NCBI RefSeq assembly: GCF_028640845.1
Contig: NC_080546.1
Location: forward strand, 71,777,051 to 71,841,050
Source of the DNA: Ahaetulla prasina
Lineage: Eukaryota; Chordata; Lepidosauria; Squamata; Colubridae
Direction of reading: 5' to 3'
DNA length: 64,000 nucleotides
The translations under genes were made by a program, and so were the position numbers. How positions within the stretch are numbered: the stretch's first letter is position 1; each line of letters opens with the position of its first letter. Below, in pieces: positions 1 through 10,399 of this stretch. The notes under the pieces are model-generated. The model saw only the letters and a list, made by a program, of their open reading frames with translations. It ran no database searches and was not told the origin of the DNA.

Positions 1-235
1 ACTAGATTTTTTAAAATTTTAAATGTCTAAATTTTAGATTTGGTTTTAAATTGGGTTTTATTGTTTATATGTCTATTTTAAATTTTGGCCTATATAATAA
101 GTTTTTTAGATGAATGTTTTACTTTGTATATTTATGTGTTTTTATATGGCTGTACACCGCCCTGAGTCCCTAGGGAGATAGGGCGGTATAAAAGTATGAA
201 TAAATAAATAAAAATAAATAAATAAATCAATCAAT
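1..235 (+). mobile_element. L2-type LINE 3' end
   Basis: This is the 3' untranslated end of a non-LTR retrotransposon, cut by the window edge. It holds the motif ACCGCCCTGAGTCCCTAGGG and then GGGCGGTATAAA, and runs into an AAATAA-rich tail. The same tail directly follows the L2-type reverse transcriptase at 43.6-44.9 kb on the other strand, which is the basis for the family call. No coding part is present here. Confidence 0.7.
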
Positions 236-453
236 ACAGGCCAGCACAGAAGTAACCTATGAACTTTCCCTCCCTCTCCCAACTCACCAACAAGAAGAAC
301 TTAAAGAGAAGATAATGGCATATGTAGATTGAAGGATAAACTTAATCTGATGTGGCTGATCTTTCTGGTAGAATACACTACTTCCAGTATACCTTTTAGC
401 CTTATCAGATCATCACAAGCATTCCTTCATGATAGTGGGTATCCATGGAGGTA

Positions 454-537
<84 letters not shown>
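454..537. repeat. (ATT)n microsatellite
   Basis: A pure ATT trinucleotide array of about 28 units. It lies at the 3' side of a minus-strand LINE fragment, so it may have grown from that element's tail. The isoleucine-rich open frame across it is an artefact of the repeat. Confidence 0.95.
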
Positions 538-538
<1 letters not shown>

Positions 539-985
539 TCCTTAAACATGAAACTCAGTCAACTAAACATTCAAAAAGGTATCACAAATACCTTTGACTG
601 GTGCTAATGGTAGATATGGGTTGCTACCAGAGTCCTAGATATCAACCAAGTACCTTCTTAAGATGTATAATGTTCTAAGTAGCGCAGTTTTTTGCAGCTC
701 TGATAGTGTTATTGCAGGAAGCTGCAATTTGTTGATGTATCTTATAAAAAACTTGGCTCGTGGTACCAAGTGCCCTGATGACAATGGGTATCACTGTTAC
801 ATGTTTCATCCATAGCCATGTAGTTTTGATGGCCAGGTCACAATATTTCATGATTTTTTCCAGTTCTTTTTCTTCAACTCTGGCATCTTCTGGTACAACG
901 ATATCAATAAACTGTACGGTTCGGCCATCAACAGCCGTAATATCTGGCGTGTTATGTTCCAGATGATCATCTGTCTGTATTTGAA
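538..985 (-). mobile_element. LINE fragment, restriction-like endonuclease type
   Basis: A degraded minus-strand piece. Part of it (about 880-980) parallels the endonuclease region of the better copy just downstream, for example TCTGGCGTGTTATGTTCCAG here against TCCGGGGTATTGTGTTCCAA there. No open frame survives. It is probably a second, older copy of the same retrotransposon family. Confidence 0.5.
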
Positions 986-1010
986 AGATGATGATGATGA
1001 TGATGATGAT
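986..1010. repeat. (GAT)n short array
   Basis: About eight GAT units between two related LINE fragments, likely the simple-repeat tail of one of them. Confidence 0.85.
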
Positions 1011-1068
1011 TTACATAAAATGACAGTATAAAGTATACAGCAAACGAGATAACTATGCTGGATTTCAT

Positions 1069-1784
1069 ATCACAGATCACTAGTTGAACACTTCCCAAGT
1101 GCGCTATATCGGCAAATTATGCGAGCAGATCCCAGTAAGGTGGCCTTCTGCAGCTGACCAATGGTGATCTTGTCAGCACCAACTGCTTTTAAGTGTTTGC
1201 CTAGGTCTTTAGGCACAGCTCCCAGTATGCCGAGTATCACTGGAACCACCTGCACTGGTTTATGCCAGAGTCTCTGCAATTCGATTCTCAAATCTTGATA
1301 TCTGGTGACTTTTTCAAGTTGTTTCTCATCAATTCTGCTGTCACCAGGTATAGCAATGTCCACTATCCACACTTTTTTCTTTTCCACAATCATGATATCC
1401 GGGGTATTGTGTTCCAAAACTTTATTAGTCTGTATTCGGAAATCCCACAGTAGTTTTGCATGCTCATTTTCAATCACTTTTTCAGGCTTATGATCTCACC
1501 AGTTCTTTGCTACAGGCAGATGGTAGTTGTGATACAAGTTCCAGTGGACCATCTGAGTGACTGTGTTGTGAAGTTGTTTGTAGTTGGTCTGAGCTATTGT
1601 CTTACAACAGCTCAGTATGTGATCAATGGTTTCATCCGCTTCTTTGCAGAGTCTGCATTTGGGATCATCAGCAGATTTTTCTATTCTGGCTTTGATTACA
1701 TTTGTTCTAATGGCTTGTTCTTGGTCCGCAAGAATCAAACCCTATGTTTCTTTCTTCAATGTTCCGTTGGTCAGCCATAACCAG
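1069..1784 (-). pseudogene. LINE C-terminal CCHC and restriction-like endonuclease domains
   Basis: Two minus-strand frames together give the C-terminus of a non-LTR retrotransposon protein. The upstream frame (1496-1738) has a CRLCKEADETIDHILSCC segment, a CX2C...HX4C knuckle typical of this class. The downstream frame (1070-1477, 135 aa) has NTPDIMIVEKKKVWIVDIAI, which fits the PD...D core of a restriction-like endonuclease, then the KVTRYQDLRIELQRLW block that ends these proteins. Elements of the R4/Dong/Rex6 type carry this layout; I cannot fix the clade by eye. The reverse transcriptase part is absent and the two frames are offset, so the copy is dead. Confidence 0.7.
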
Positions 1785-1785
1785 A

Positions 1786-1876
<91 letters not shown>
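1786..1876. repeat. (ATT)n microsatellite
   Basis: A pure ATT array of about 30 units. It abuts the broken LINE protein fragment and is the third trinucleotide array within 1.5 kb. Confidence 0.95.
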
Positions 1877-1949
1877 TAACTGTCAGAAGAGTCTGATGAC
1901 AGTGCTGGACTAAGATAACAATAATAGTATCCTTAAAGCCAATACTTGA

Positions 1950-2219
1950 AAGACAGGGGTGAGGTCCCATTACTTGTCCCAGCTTCTGCCAACCTAGCAG
2001 TTCGAAAGCATGTAAAAAATGCAGTAGAAAAAATAGGGACCACCTTTGGTGGGAAGGTAACAGCATTCCATGCGCCTTTGGCATTGAGTCATGCTGGCCA
2101 CATGACCACGGAGATGTCTTTGGACAGCGCTGGCTCTTCAGCTTTGAAACAGAGATGAGCACCACCCCCTAGAGTCGGGAATGACTAGCAAGTATGTGTG
2201 AAGGGAACCTTTACCTTTT
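1950..2219 (+). mobile_element. Sauria SINE, 5' truncated
   Basis: It matches the other three copies in the window from the TTACTTGTCCCAGCTTCTGC segment to the 3' end, which closes with CCTAGAGTCGGGAATGACTA and ACCTTTACCTTTT. Sauria SINEs have a tRNA-like head, a unique middle and a BovB-like 3' tail ending in ACCTTT units. The tRNA-like head is missing here. Mobilisation by BovB machinery is known for the family. Confidence 0.85.
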
Positions 2220-2573
2220 AAGTTTCAATAGTGTGGAGTATAATTACTCTGGACATTTTGATCCTTGGTTCTTCTGCTCAAAAGCAGTATATGCAGTTTT
2301 TGCGCAGTTAACTTATGTTTTCGATCAAAAATTTCATCCCAAATATTATTACTAATTAGTAGAATTATGGAATTGAACATGTCAGGCCAAATACTTGCTC
2401 CTTGAAAAAACACAGGGCAAAGCATTAACTGTTAAACAGCTTTTTCAAGTTTTAGTTATCTGAATTTTTTTCTTCTGGACTTTTAATTAGATCTAAATGT
2501 GCACTTTGAAACAGTAGTGAAAATGAGGGGTCCTTTGTGCTCTCTAAGCTTGCTTGTTTTTTGTTTTTTTTTA

Positions 2574-2827
2574 AATTTGAATTTATATCCCGCCCTTCTC
2601 CGAAGACTCAGGGCGGCTTACAATGTGTTAAGCAATAGTCTTCATCCATTTGTATATTATATACAAAGTCAACTTAATTGCCCCCAACAATCTGGGTCCT
2701 CATTTTACTTACCTTATAAAGGATGGAAGGCTGAGTCTGGTGGGCCTGGTGGGACTTGAACTTGCAGTAATTGCAAGCAGCTGTGTTAATAACAGACAGA
2801 CTTAGTCCATTGAGCCACCAGAAGCCC
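2574..2827 (-). mobile_element. tRNA-derived SINE with a LINE-type CCGCCCTGAGTC tail
   Basis: Read on the minus strand, it starts with a tRNA-like head (GGTGGCTCAATGGACTAAG), passes through the ATGAGGACCCAGATTGTTGG block shared with the other SINEs here, and ends in GTAAGCCGCCCTGAGTC plus GGGCGGGATATAAATT. That end resembles the 3' end of the L2-type LINE in this window, so the SINE probably borrows that LINE's machinery. Confidence 0.7.
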
Positions 2828-2833
2828 CTCTTT

Positions 2834-2880
2834 TCTTGCAGACGTTTCATTATCCTAACTAGGTAACATCATCAGTGCTA
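2834..2880 (-). ncRNA. Hammerhead ribozyme-like motif, intact core
   Basis: On the minus strand the order is GCA, CUGAUGA, a hairpin of the form GUUACCU...AGGAUAAU with imperfect pairing, GAAA, then ACGU-C and UGC. This satisfies the hammerhead core CUGANGA / GAAA / NUH, with a three-pair stem I (GCA with UGC). Stem III can only form from the self-complementary ACGU, so activity would need a dimer, as proposed for minimal hammerheads in Penelope-like elements. Cleavage would fall after the C of GUC. Activity is inference from the layout only. Confidence 0.6.
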
Positions 2881-2901
2881 GTAAGAATTCCTAACTCCTT
2901 A

Positions 2902-2955
2902 CGTTACCTAGTTAGGGTAACTGAATGTCTGCAGGAAAACAGGCAAGCTTTGAGA
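2902..2955 (+). repeat. Partial hammerhead-like copy, inverted relative to its neighbour
   Basis: It has the stem II hairpin GTTACCTAGTTAGGGTAAC, then a changed core (CTGAATGTC instead of GAAACGTC) and the TCTGCAGGAAAACAGGCAAG tail found at 23.8 kb. The CUGAUGA half is missing. It faces the intact motif at 2834-2880 head to head. Confidence 0.5.
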
Positions 2956-2987
2956 GAACCAACCCTGAGCTACAAATATTCTCCTTT

Positions 2988-3229
2988 ATTAATAGCAATA
3001 CCAATAGAACTTAAACTTAGATACCGTTTCACAGTGCTTTACAGCCCTCTCTAAGTGGTTTACCGAGTCAGCATATTGACCCCAACAATCTGGGTCCTCA
3101 TTTTATTGGCCTTGGAAGGATGGAAGGCTGAGTCAACCTTGAGCCTGGTGAGATTTGAACTGCCAAATTGCAGGCAGTCGGCAGTCAGCAGAAGTATTGC
3201 ACTCTAGCCACTGCGCCACCGTGGCTCAT
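2988..3229 (-). mobile_element. tRNA-derived SINE, ATTGCTATT-tailed family
   Basis: Minus-strand copy with a tRNA-like head (GCCACGGTGGCGCAGTGGCT), a GGCTCAAGGTTGACTCAGCC block, GGGCTGTAAAGCACTGTGAA, and a tail of TATTGCTATTAAT type. It is the same family as 52868-53110 and 21655-21890. The head is a retroposon promoter, not a working tRNA gene. Confidence 0.8.
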
Positions 3230-3446
3230 GTATACTTTCTTTTTCAAAAATATTACAAAACTTATTGCAAGTATCTGAATTTTTTCCTGTCCCATTATGT
3301 TTTAATTGTCCATTTCTTTAGGCATCTTATATCTCTTGTACTACTGGCTCCATCAGTACTTTGAAAAATATGGGAAGATTATTTCTACAAGAACACTTCC
3401 AATTGAGCTAAACTTGACAGACCTGGCAATTTTTTTCTCTCTAATA

Positions 3447-3949
3447 CAGCGGTTCTCAACCTGTGGGTTGCGACCCCGTTGTGGGTCGAATGACAATTTG
3501 CCAGGGTCACCTAAGACCATCGGAAATATGGGAAGTATACTTGCGAGTCGAAGAATCACGCTCCAATGGTTGACTTCACAAGCCAGCTGCAGGCTCTTCA
3601 AATTGTTAGCCGAATTCGGCTTCAGGCGCGATGAATTAAAAAAGAGAGAAATCTTTGCTCTGATGTCTCCCTCTCAAGCCACTGCAAGCACTCCCAATCA
3701 CTAGCCTAATCTGGCTTTAGGCGCGATAAACTTAATAGGGGAGTAGTCTCCGCTTTAATGCCGCCGTCCTCAAGGCGATCGCAAGCAGTTCAGATCGCTA
3801 GCCAAAAGGGCTTCAGGTGCGATAAATTCAAAACGAAAATAATTTTAAGGTTGGGGTCGCCACATCATGGGGAATTGTATTAAAGGGTCGCCACATCGTG
3901 GGGAATTGTATTAAAGGGGTCGCAGCACTATAAAGGTTGAGAACCACTG
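3447..3949. mobile_element. Non-autonomous hAT element, SPIN-like
   Basis: Terminal inverted repeats are CAGCGGTTCTCAACCTGTGG at the left and GGTTGAGAACCACTG at the right. It is flanked by an 8-bp duplication, ctctaata and ctttaata, with one mismatch. The subterminal GGTCGAATGAC and GGGTCGCAGCAC are typical of the SPIN/Charlie group of hAT transposons. No transposase is present. Inside are three diverged repeats, each with a CTTCAGGCGCGATAAA-like motif, and a tandem copy of about 35 bp near the right end. SPIN elements are known in squamates and are thought to have spread horizontally; the exact family needs a consensus comparison. Confidence 0.8.
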
Positions 3950-4029
3950 CTTTAATAGATGCCTGAAGTGAATTGAAATTATTTTAGTACATTTAGAATC
4001 AGCATGTGAAAAGCTGCAGTACTAACATA

Positions 4030-4137
4030 ACAGCCTGGTGAGATTTAAACTGCCAAATTGCAGGCAGCCGGCACTACTGCACTCAGCAAAAGTAGCTGGT
4101 AATACTGCACTCTAACCACTGCATTATGTGCGGCTCA
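4030..4137 (-). mobile_element. SINE head fragment
   Basis: The 5' part of the same tRNA-derived SINE family as at 2988-3229, recognisable by CTGGTGAGATTTAAACTGCC and TGCACTCTAACCACTGC. The rest of the element is lost. Confidence 0.65.
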
Positions 4138-6440
4138 TAATGAAAAAGTCCTACAATAAAGTAGAATTTACTTTATTAAATTTATTGGCTACCCATCTCC
4201 CTTTCCAAAACAACTCTGTAGTGTTACATATTTGAAGACTTTATAATTGGAGCAACTCTGATGCATAGCAGTGTAAAAGAATTTCAATAATGCTACTTCT
4301 AGGACTGTATTAAAGTTTTTCTTTAATTCATTGTGAGATAATAAATAGTGTTCACTTGGATATGTTTCTCTTTTTTTCATCATATTTATGTCTGGATAAT
4401 TACAAAGCTGCTAAGTATACTAAAGACTATTTTTCAACTAGCAGTGGATTTACATACTAATACTTAATAGTATATATGTGAGCCATTTACCCTTCAAAAT
4501 ATCATTGACATCTTTGTTAAGCTTTTGCTAGAATTAATAATTCAGTGTGCAACCTGAAATAAATTCCTAATCCAATATAAAGAGGTGTTTGCTACATTAT
4601 TTTTGCTACATATCCCCAATGTCATTGGGGGAAAAAAGGATAACATTCTTGACTGCTTTTCTATCTTCCTCCTCCATATAAGAAGTTTTTATTAAAAAAA
4701 AACTTATGTTGGGAACAATCTAACATTCTCTTTGTTGATAGATCAACTGAAACAAGAAGTTTTAAAATGTAAGAGGTTTATTTTCCTTTCATCAAGCATT
4801 TTCTACATACAGAACACTCACATATGTAGGATAGATCAGAAAAATGTAGAAGATATGAACTAGTGTAAATCATAGAGTAACAGGCTGTTCACAGAGTCTT
4901 TTATTTTGTCGTAATTACCATTATTATTACAATAGGGGAAAATTGCTACAAAGATTCAGAAGTCAGAAATTCAAAGTCATTTCTGTTGTTCAGTTAAGTC
5001 TATCTGCCAGTTTCCTTAATCTAAAGAGAAGTCTACTGTTTCATAGCCCAGGATATTAATGACACACAAGAAAATAGAAATGTCTAATGTCTAATTAGCT
5101 TTACCTATTGGAGTAAAATATTTGACTGCATTGAATAAAGTATCAGTTTAATTGTTTCAGGTACAAAAACCGAGTTTTGAAAATGATAATAATAGTCAAT
5201 CCCATCTATGTACTTCTTGAAAATCCGAAGAAGAAAAAAATACTAATGAGCAAGATTATTTTCTCCTTTTGTAGTGGTTACAATAATTTAGAACCTGAAT
5301 TGTTTCTATGTAGACATATAAACAACATCCCTAACTAGTGGTAGTTTATAAACTAAAATAACCCAAATACCTTGAAATAGAAAGCTAATGGCAGTAATAA
5401 GTTAAAAAATTACTTTTATCAACAGTATTGAAAAAAGGCATATTTGATAGACATTGTACATGTAACAGTGATACTATCTAAAAAGATGATGCAAATTGTT
5501 TTTTTTTAATTGTGAATTTTATTTATTTCGGTGTACTGTACTTTCAGAAAGAAACTTGAAACACATAATCTTGTACACAACTAGGAGTAAGAAAAATTGA
5601 ACTCAGTATGATTTAATTTTCAGTAGACATAGTACCATTATTCTCCATTTTTAAAGACTGGAATTCTTTTCTTACTTAGGAATTAGTTATCTTGAATTCA
5701 GTGGAACTTACTTCTGAATAGACATATATAGGATTACTGTGTAAAGTGTATTATTAAGCAGATTGTTTTAAAATTAAGACATTATTTTTTTTGCCAATTT
5801 AAATAACCCTCAGTATTTATTATAAAATAAACATGTTCTCCTAAGCAGCTAGATATTATGTTTCTGTTCAATAAAACTAAACTATACCAAGTTGATGTAA
5901 CTGTTTTGTAGTGGAAAAGTAAGAATTATAATATGAAGTTAACAAAACTTTAACCTGAAATTGTAATAAAAATAACCGTATCTTCAAGCTGTAGTAATAA
6001 AAATGATAGCACAAAATGTTGCAAATATACTTTTTCCTTTGAGTTAAAACCATGCCTTAAAATCTGTGGAAATGAAAAATTTTGAGATATTAAAAACTTT
6101 TCACAAGATAAAGAGAACTTATAACCACAAGAATACAATTACATGTTTTGTAGGCTTCACTTTCCTTATGAGACATTTCTGTTCAAGGCACAAAAATATC
6201 AAATAGTGGTCAGGACAGGGCATAGTGTTTTAATGCAAAAACCTAACTATGCACATCGTGTGTAATATTAGAAATTCAATGAATCTGATGAAGTTTTGTT
6301 CTTGTTGCTGCTGTTGCTGTTGTTATAATGTGGCATCATTTTGTAATCTACCCTATGTATTTACCATAATATAATATTGTCACAAATTGGCCACTTTTCC
6401 CTATGGAGATTACCAACAGTACATATTTCTCAGTTTCAGC
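4138..6440. other. AT-rich region 3' of FSTL5, no gene seen
   Basis: Low-complexity AT-rich sequence with only short chance open frames. Part of it may still be FSTL5 3' untranslated region, because several minus-strand AATAAA hexamers lie here (for example near 4776, 5520 and 5816) and the true cleavage site cannot be chosen by eye. Confidence 0.5.
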
Positions 6441-6444
6441 ATCT

Positions 6445-6450
6445 TTTATT
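6445..6450 (-). terminator. First AATAAA polyadenylation hexamer after the FSTL5 stop
   Basis: This is the nearest minus-strand AATAAA, about 150 bp past the stop codon. It is a candidate only; FSTL5 may use a farther site. Confidence 0.3.
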
Positions 6451-6596
6451 TCACCAAAATTCCATTTTAATCAACCACACAACATGTACAGAAGGGTCTA
6501 ACATCTTTAATATAAAATAATGACAATTTGAAGAATGAAGATAAGTGCAATGTACTGTAAAACTATATCCACTTGGGTGTTATCTAATATGGTTGT

Positions 6597-7334
<738 letters not shown>

Positions 7335-7569
7335 TTACATCCTATAGCAATTTAAAGATTTGTACAGGAAGTATACATTCTTATGTGTCTATACATGGTT
7401 TAAAGATACATGATTTTTTTTTTGTTCAGACCATATAGCAGATGAATGGTATTTGGATATATGAAATCAAAATGTTTAGGAAAAAAATCTCCTGCCTGCA
7501 ATATTTTATACCTGTAATGATCAAATTACACTAGCAAGTTATGTTTCAGGATTGTAGACTTTAAGAAAT

Positions 7570-7745
7570 ACACATAAAGCCAGTTGGGTGTAGTGGTTAA
7601 GGTTCTTGAAACCATTCTATGCCTCCTTTAAACATAAAGTTGGTTGACTTTAGACCACTAACTCTCTCTTACCCCACCTGACCTTACCACCATTGTGATG
7701 ATGAAAAAGTCTGGAGTATTAGGTATATCCATGCACTGAAAGGAA
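7570..7745 (+). mobile_element. Old tRNA-derived SINE remnant
   Basis: GCCAGTTGGGTGTAGTGGTT is a typical SINE tRNA-like head with an A box, followed by a decayed body with CACTAACTCTCTCTTACCCC. It resembles a widespread squamate SINE that differs from the two main families in this window. Boundaries are approximate. Confidence 0.45.
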
Positions 7746-7799
7746 TGGGTGGATTTTAGATAGACAGACAGATGATAGATAAAAAATAATGGCACCTAA

Positions 7800-8329
7800 A
7801 TATTACCAATTAATAAAACAAATTATAGCTTTTCTGCAATTAAAGTTTAATTCAAGGAGAATAAAATATATTTTTGAAAGTGTACTTTCAATTCAATTCA
7901 GGAATATGTGTACCATATAAATAGAGTGAAATGGTACAGTGTTTTAAGGCATATATTTCCAATGAGATTCGGTTTATTTTAAAGAAAACAACTTGCATAA
8001 GTTATGAGAAACGAACAGCCTCAATGACTAATTTCCCACTTTTCTCACGAACAAGAAATGATAGTAATTCTTATTTATATATTTATTCAATTCTCATTTA
8101 AATTCAGAGAAGTTAAATTCCATAAATATTTAAGATTATGTCTTCCAACTGTTAATACATCATGCCTTATGTTACAAAAGCATTTTTATACTTAAAAACT
8201 ATTGATCCTGGAAATTAGATTAATGGGTATAAAGTATAATATAATATAGCACAGTATAGCAAGCCTGCTGTTAGTAAGAGAATCCTACCCTCCACTGTAT
8301 AATATACCTGACAGTTAATACAAAATCTT
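7800..8329. other. Intron sequence, nothing recognised
   Basis: AT-rich FSTL5 intron. I see no open frame, RNA gene or clear repeat. Confidence 0.5.
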
Positions 8330-8935
8330 TGTCAGACCAATTCTTGAATATAGCTTGTCTGCTGGAATCCACACTGTATATCGGACATTAATACAATTGA
8401 ACAGGTCCAGAAGTATTTCACAAGAAGAGTACTCCACTCCTCTGCTCACAATAGAATCCCTTATGCCACCAGGATTGAAATTTTGGGTTTGGACAACCTT
8501 GAACTATGCCGCCTATGGTCTGACCTAAGCATAGTACAGAAAATTGTCTGCTACTACATCCTACCTGTCAACGACTACTTCAGTTTCAACCTCAAAAATA
8601 CATGGGCAAACAATAGATACAAACTCAAGGTAAACCACTCCAAACTCGATTGCAGAAAATACGACTTCAGCAACAGAGTGGTCAATGCCTGGAATGCTCT
8701 AACTGACTCCATTGTTACATCCTCAAACCCCCACAGCTTCAATCTTAAATTGTCTACTGTAGACCTTACCCCATTCTTAGAGGTCCGTAAAGGAGGTGTG
8801 CATAAGTGCACCAGGGTGCCAACTGTCCCTGTCCTACTGTCCCCATTAGTCATTTCCTATGTTCATGTCCATGTTTAGACTTATACTTGTTATCTTGTAC
8901 ATGTTTGACAAACTAAATAAATAAAATTAAATTAA
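8330..8935 (+). pseudogene. CR1/Rex-type LINE 3' fragment
   Basis: It encodes the C-terminus of the same LINE family as at 45.4-47.2 kb. The open part from 8483 has LGLDNLELCRLWSDLSI-like and DCRKYDFSNRVVNAWNALTD segments, and the end LSTVDLTPFLEVRKGG. The sequence before 8483 (RPILEYS, then VQKYFTRRV in another frame) is frameshifted. The 3' end (AAATAAATAAAATTAAATT) matches the related copy's tail style. It is truncated before the polymerase catalytic core and is a dead copy. Confidence 0.8.
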
Positions 8936-8939
8936 AATA

Positions 8940-9675
8940 ATTGGGCATAAAGCATTATAAGCATCCATGTAAGAGTTAAAGAGAATGACAAATGAGAAGT
9001 GTATGGATGTAGCTGAAATACATAATCAAACAATCAAAGTGACAAAATTAGCAAATTATACTTGTACCCCTCTAATATAGAGAAGATAAACTGGACATCA
9101 AAGAGGAAGCCATTCAGAATTTAACACTGTTTCAAAGAATAGTTGATAATCATAGCTGCAACAAGAATTAAGCTGAATTGGAAAAGTTGCCAGTTCATGA
9201 AGTGTGAGTTTAAGAACATCTGAGCAAGATACTGATAATCACCCCATGAACCAGAACCAGAATATTCTCGGATGGCTCTAAGTCTCTAAAAGAACAGATT
9301 TTTGTACATTTGAAGCCAGAGATGAAATTTGAAAATTCCTCTTAGAGAGAAAAAAAAGAAGATCACGTTTCCTAAAATTGCTCATAACTAAACAAGGACA
9401 AGTTATAAATACATTTTAAAAATTGATTGGATAGCTTGGAATTCAAAAGAGTTTCCTTTTGTTCTAAGAGTCCAGTCCACTGATATTTAAGGTTTTGATT
9501 TATGTCTTGGTCTTTTTATCTTTTTCTTGTTTTGCTTTTGTGTTTGAGTGATCTCAATACAAGTAATAAAACAACTAATAATTTAAAACAAATGATTATA
9601 CATTTATCATTATTTTCTTTAGATACAACACAATTTTATTTTCATTGCCTTTTTTTATAACTGTACACATGTTTA
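8940..9675. other. Intron sequence, nothing recognised
   Basis: AT-rich intron with no open frame of note and no repeat that I can name. Confidence 0.45.
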
Positions 9676-9679
9676 TTTA

Positions 9680-9726
9680 TTTAATTTATTTATTTATTTA
9701 AATTTTAAATAAATAAATAAATTAAA
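9680..9726. repeat. A/T-only inverted repeat
   Basis: Two arms of about 23 bp (TTTAATTTATTTATTTATTT and its complement) meet at TTTAAATTTTAAA. It may be two LINE AAATAA tails joined head to head, or a cruciform-prone simple repeat. Confidence 0.7.
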
Positions 9727-9975
9727 GTTTAATCCTAGCCCTATGGTCGAAGGGCTAAAATTTCTTTCTATTCGTTCTTTGTACATTTAGTAAACCCGAT
9801 GAATAGTATCAATATCTCATAACACAAAATAAAGACATGATGAAACTTGGATGTTACACTAGAAAAGACTGTAAGCCCACATAGGGCTAGATATATTTTG
9901 AATGTTTGATTTTTATGTCATTTATTTGTATTTTTGCTCTATGGAATTCTGATAATGGAAATATACAGGGTATAT

Positions 9976-10012
9976 TGTGTGTGTGTGTGTGTGTGTGTAT
10001 GTGTGTGTGTGT
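9976..10012. repeat. (GT)n microsatellite
   Basis: A GT array with one AT interruption. It begins directly at the minus-strand end of the Penelope-type module described next, after a GGACCTAC end, so it may have grown from that element's tail. Confidence 0.9.
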
Positions 10013-10073
10013 ATTTGTATGTAGGTCCTGGCATATTCGGGTCATTTCCCGTGTAAGGTTGAGGGTAGCTTGG

Positions 10074-10108
10074 CGACGTTTTGACGAGGTCTCACTCATC
10101 ATCTTCAG
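10074..10108 (-). ncRNA. Hammerhead-like motif, one core change
   Basis: Minus strand CUGAAGA, then GAUGAG...CUCGUC as stem II, then AAAACGUC. The required GAAA reads AAAA, so this copy is probably inactive. Stem I is weak. Confidence 0.45.
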
Positions 10109-10360
10109 GTTGGTGCTTTTGGCTTCGTGCTTCTGTGAGCAAAGCGTGATCGGAGCTGCCGTTTCTCTATAAATACTGGTGGGGAGGTGGGGGGTGTTGC
10201 TGTGAGTGGGCCAGTTGGCTGTGTGGTTGCATCTTGAGTGGTACATGGAGTGGGTGTTTGCCGATTGGTCGAGATGGGGAGTGTTGTTTTGAGTGGGTTG
10301 GCTGGCTGTGTGGTTGCATCTTGATTGGTAGATGGAGTGGGTGCCTGCAGATTGGTCAAG

Positions 10361-10395
10361 CCTGAAGATGATGAGTGAGACCTCGTCAAAATGAT
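10361..10395 (+). repeat. Hammerhead-like motif, inverted partner
   Basis: CCTGAAGATGATGAGTGAGA followed by CCTCGTCAAAATG. It is the same core as at the other end of the module but on the opposite strand, and it is cut off after the GAAA position, which again reads AAAA. Confidence 0.45.
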
Positions 10396-10399
10396 TAGA

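Larger units (their letters stand above)
10018..10395 (-). mobile_element. Penelope-type module with promoter-like repeats and two inverted hammerhead-like ends
   Basis: On the minus strand the order is: ATTGG/CCAAT-containing repeats of about 80 bp, a TATTTATAGAG TATA-like box, GATCACGCTTTGCTCACAGA, a CTGAAGATGATGAGTGAGAC hammerhead-like core, a CGGGAAATGACCCG hairpin, and GGACCTACATAC running into (AC)n. The copy at 17.6-18.1 kb has the same order. A second hammerhead-like copy lies at the other end in the opposite direction. No protein is encoded. The link to Penelope-like elements rests on the hammerhead core; a retrozyme-like non-autonomous element is the alternative. Confidence 0.5.

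Noticed and set aside
329..607. 92-codon frame with a long isoleucine run
   Set aside because: It is a translation of the ATT microsatellite.
2988..3229. tRNA gene in the SINE head
   Set aside because: The tRNA-like sequence is part of a repeated retroposon and cannot form a proper acceptor-closed tRNA as read.
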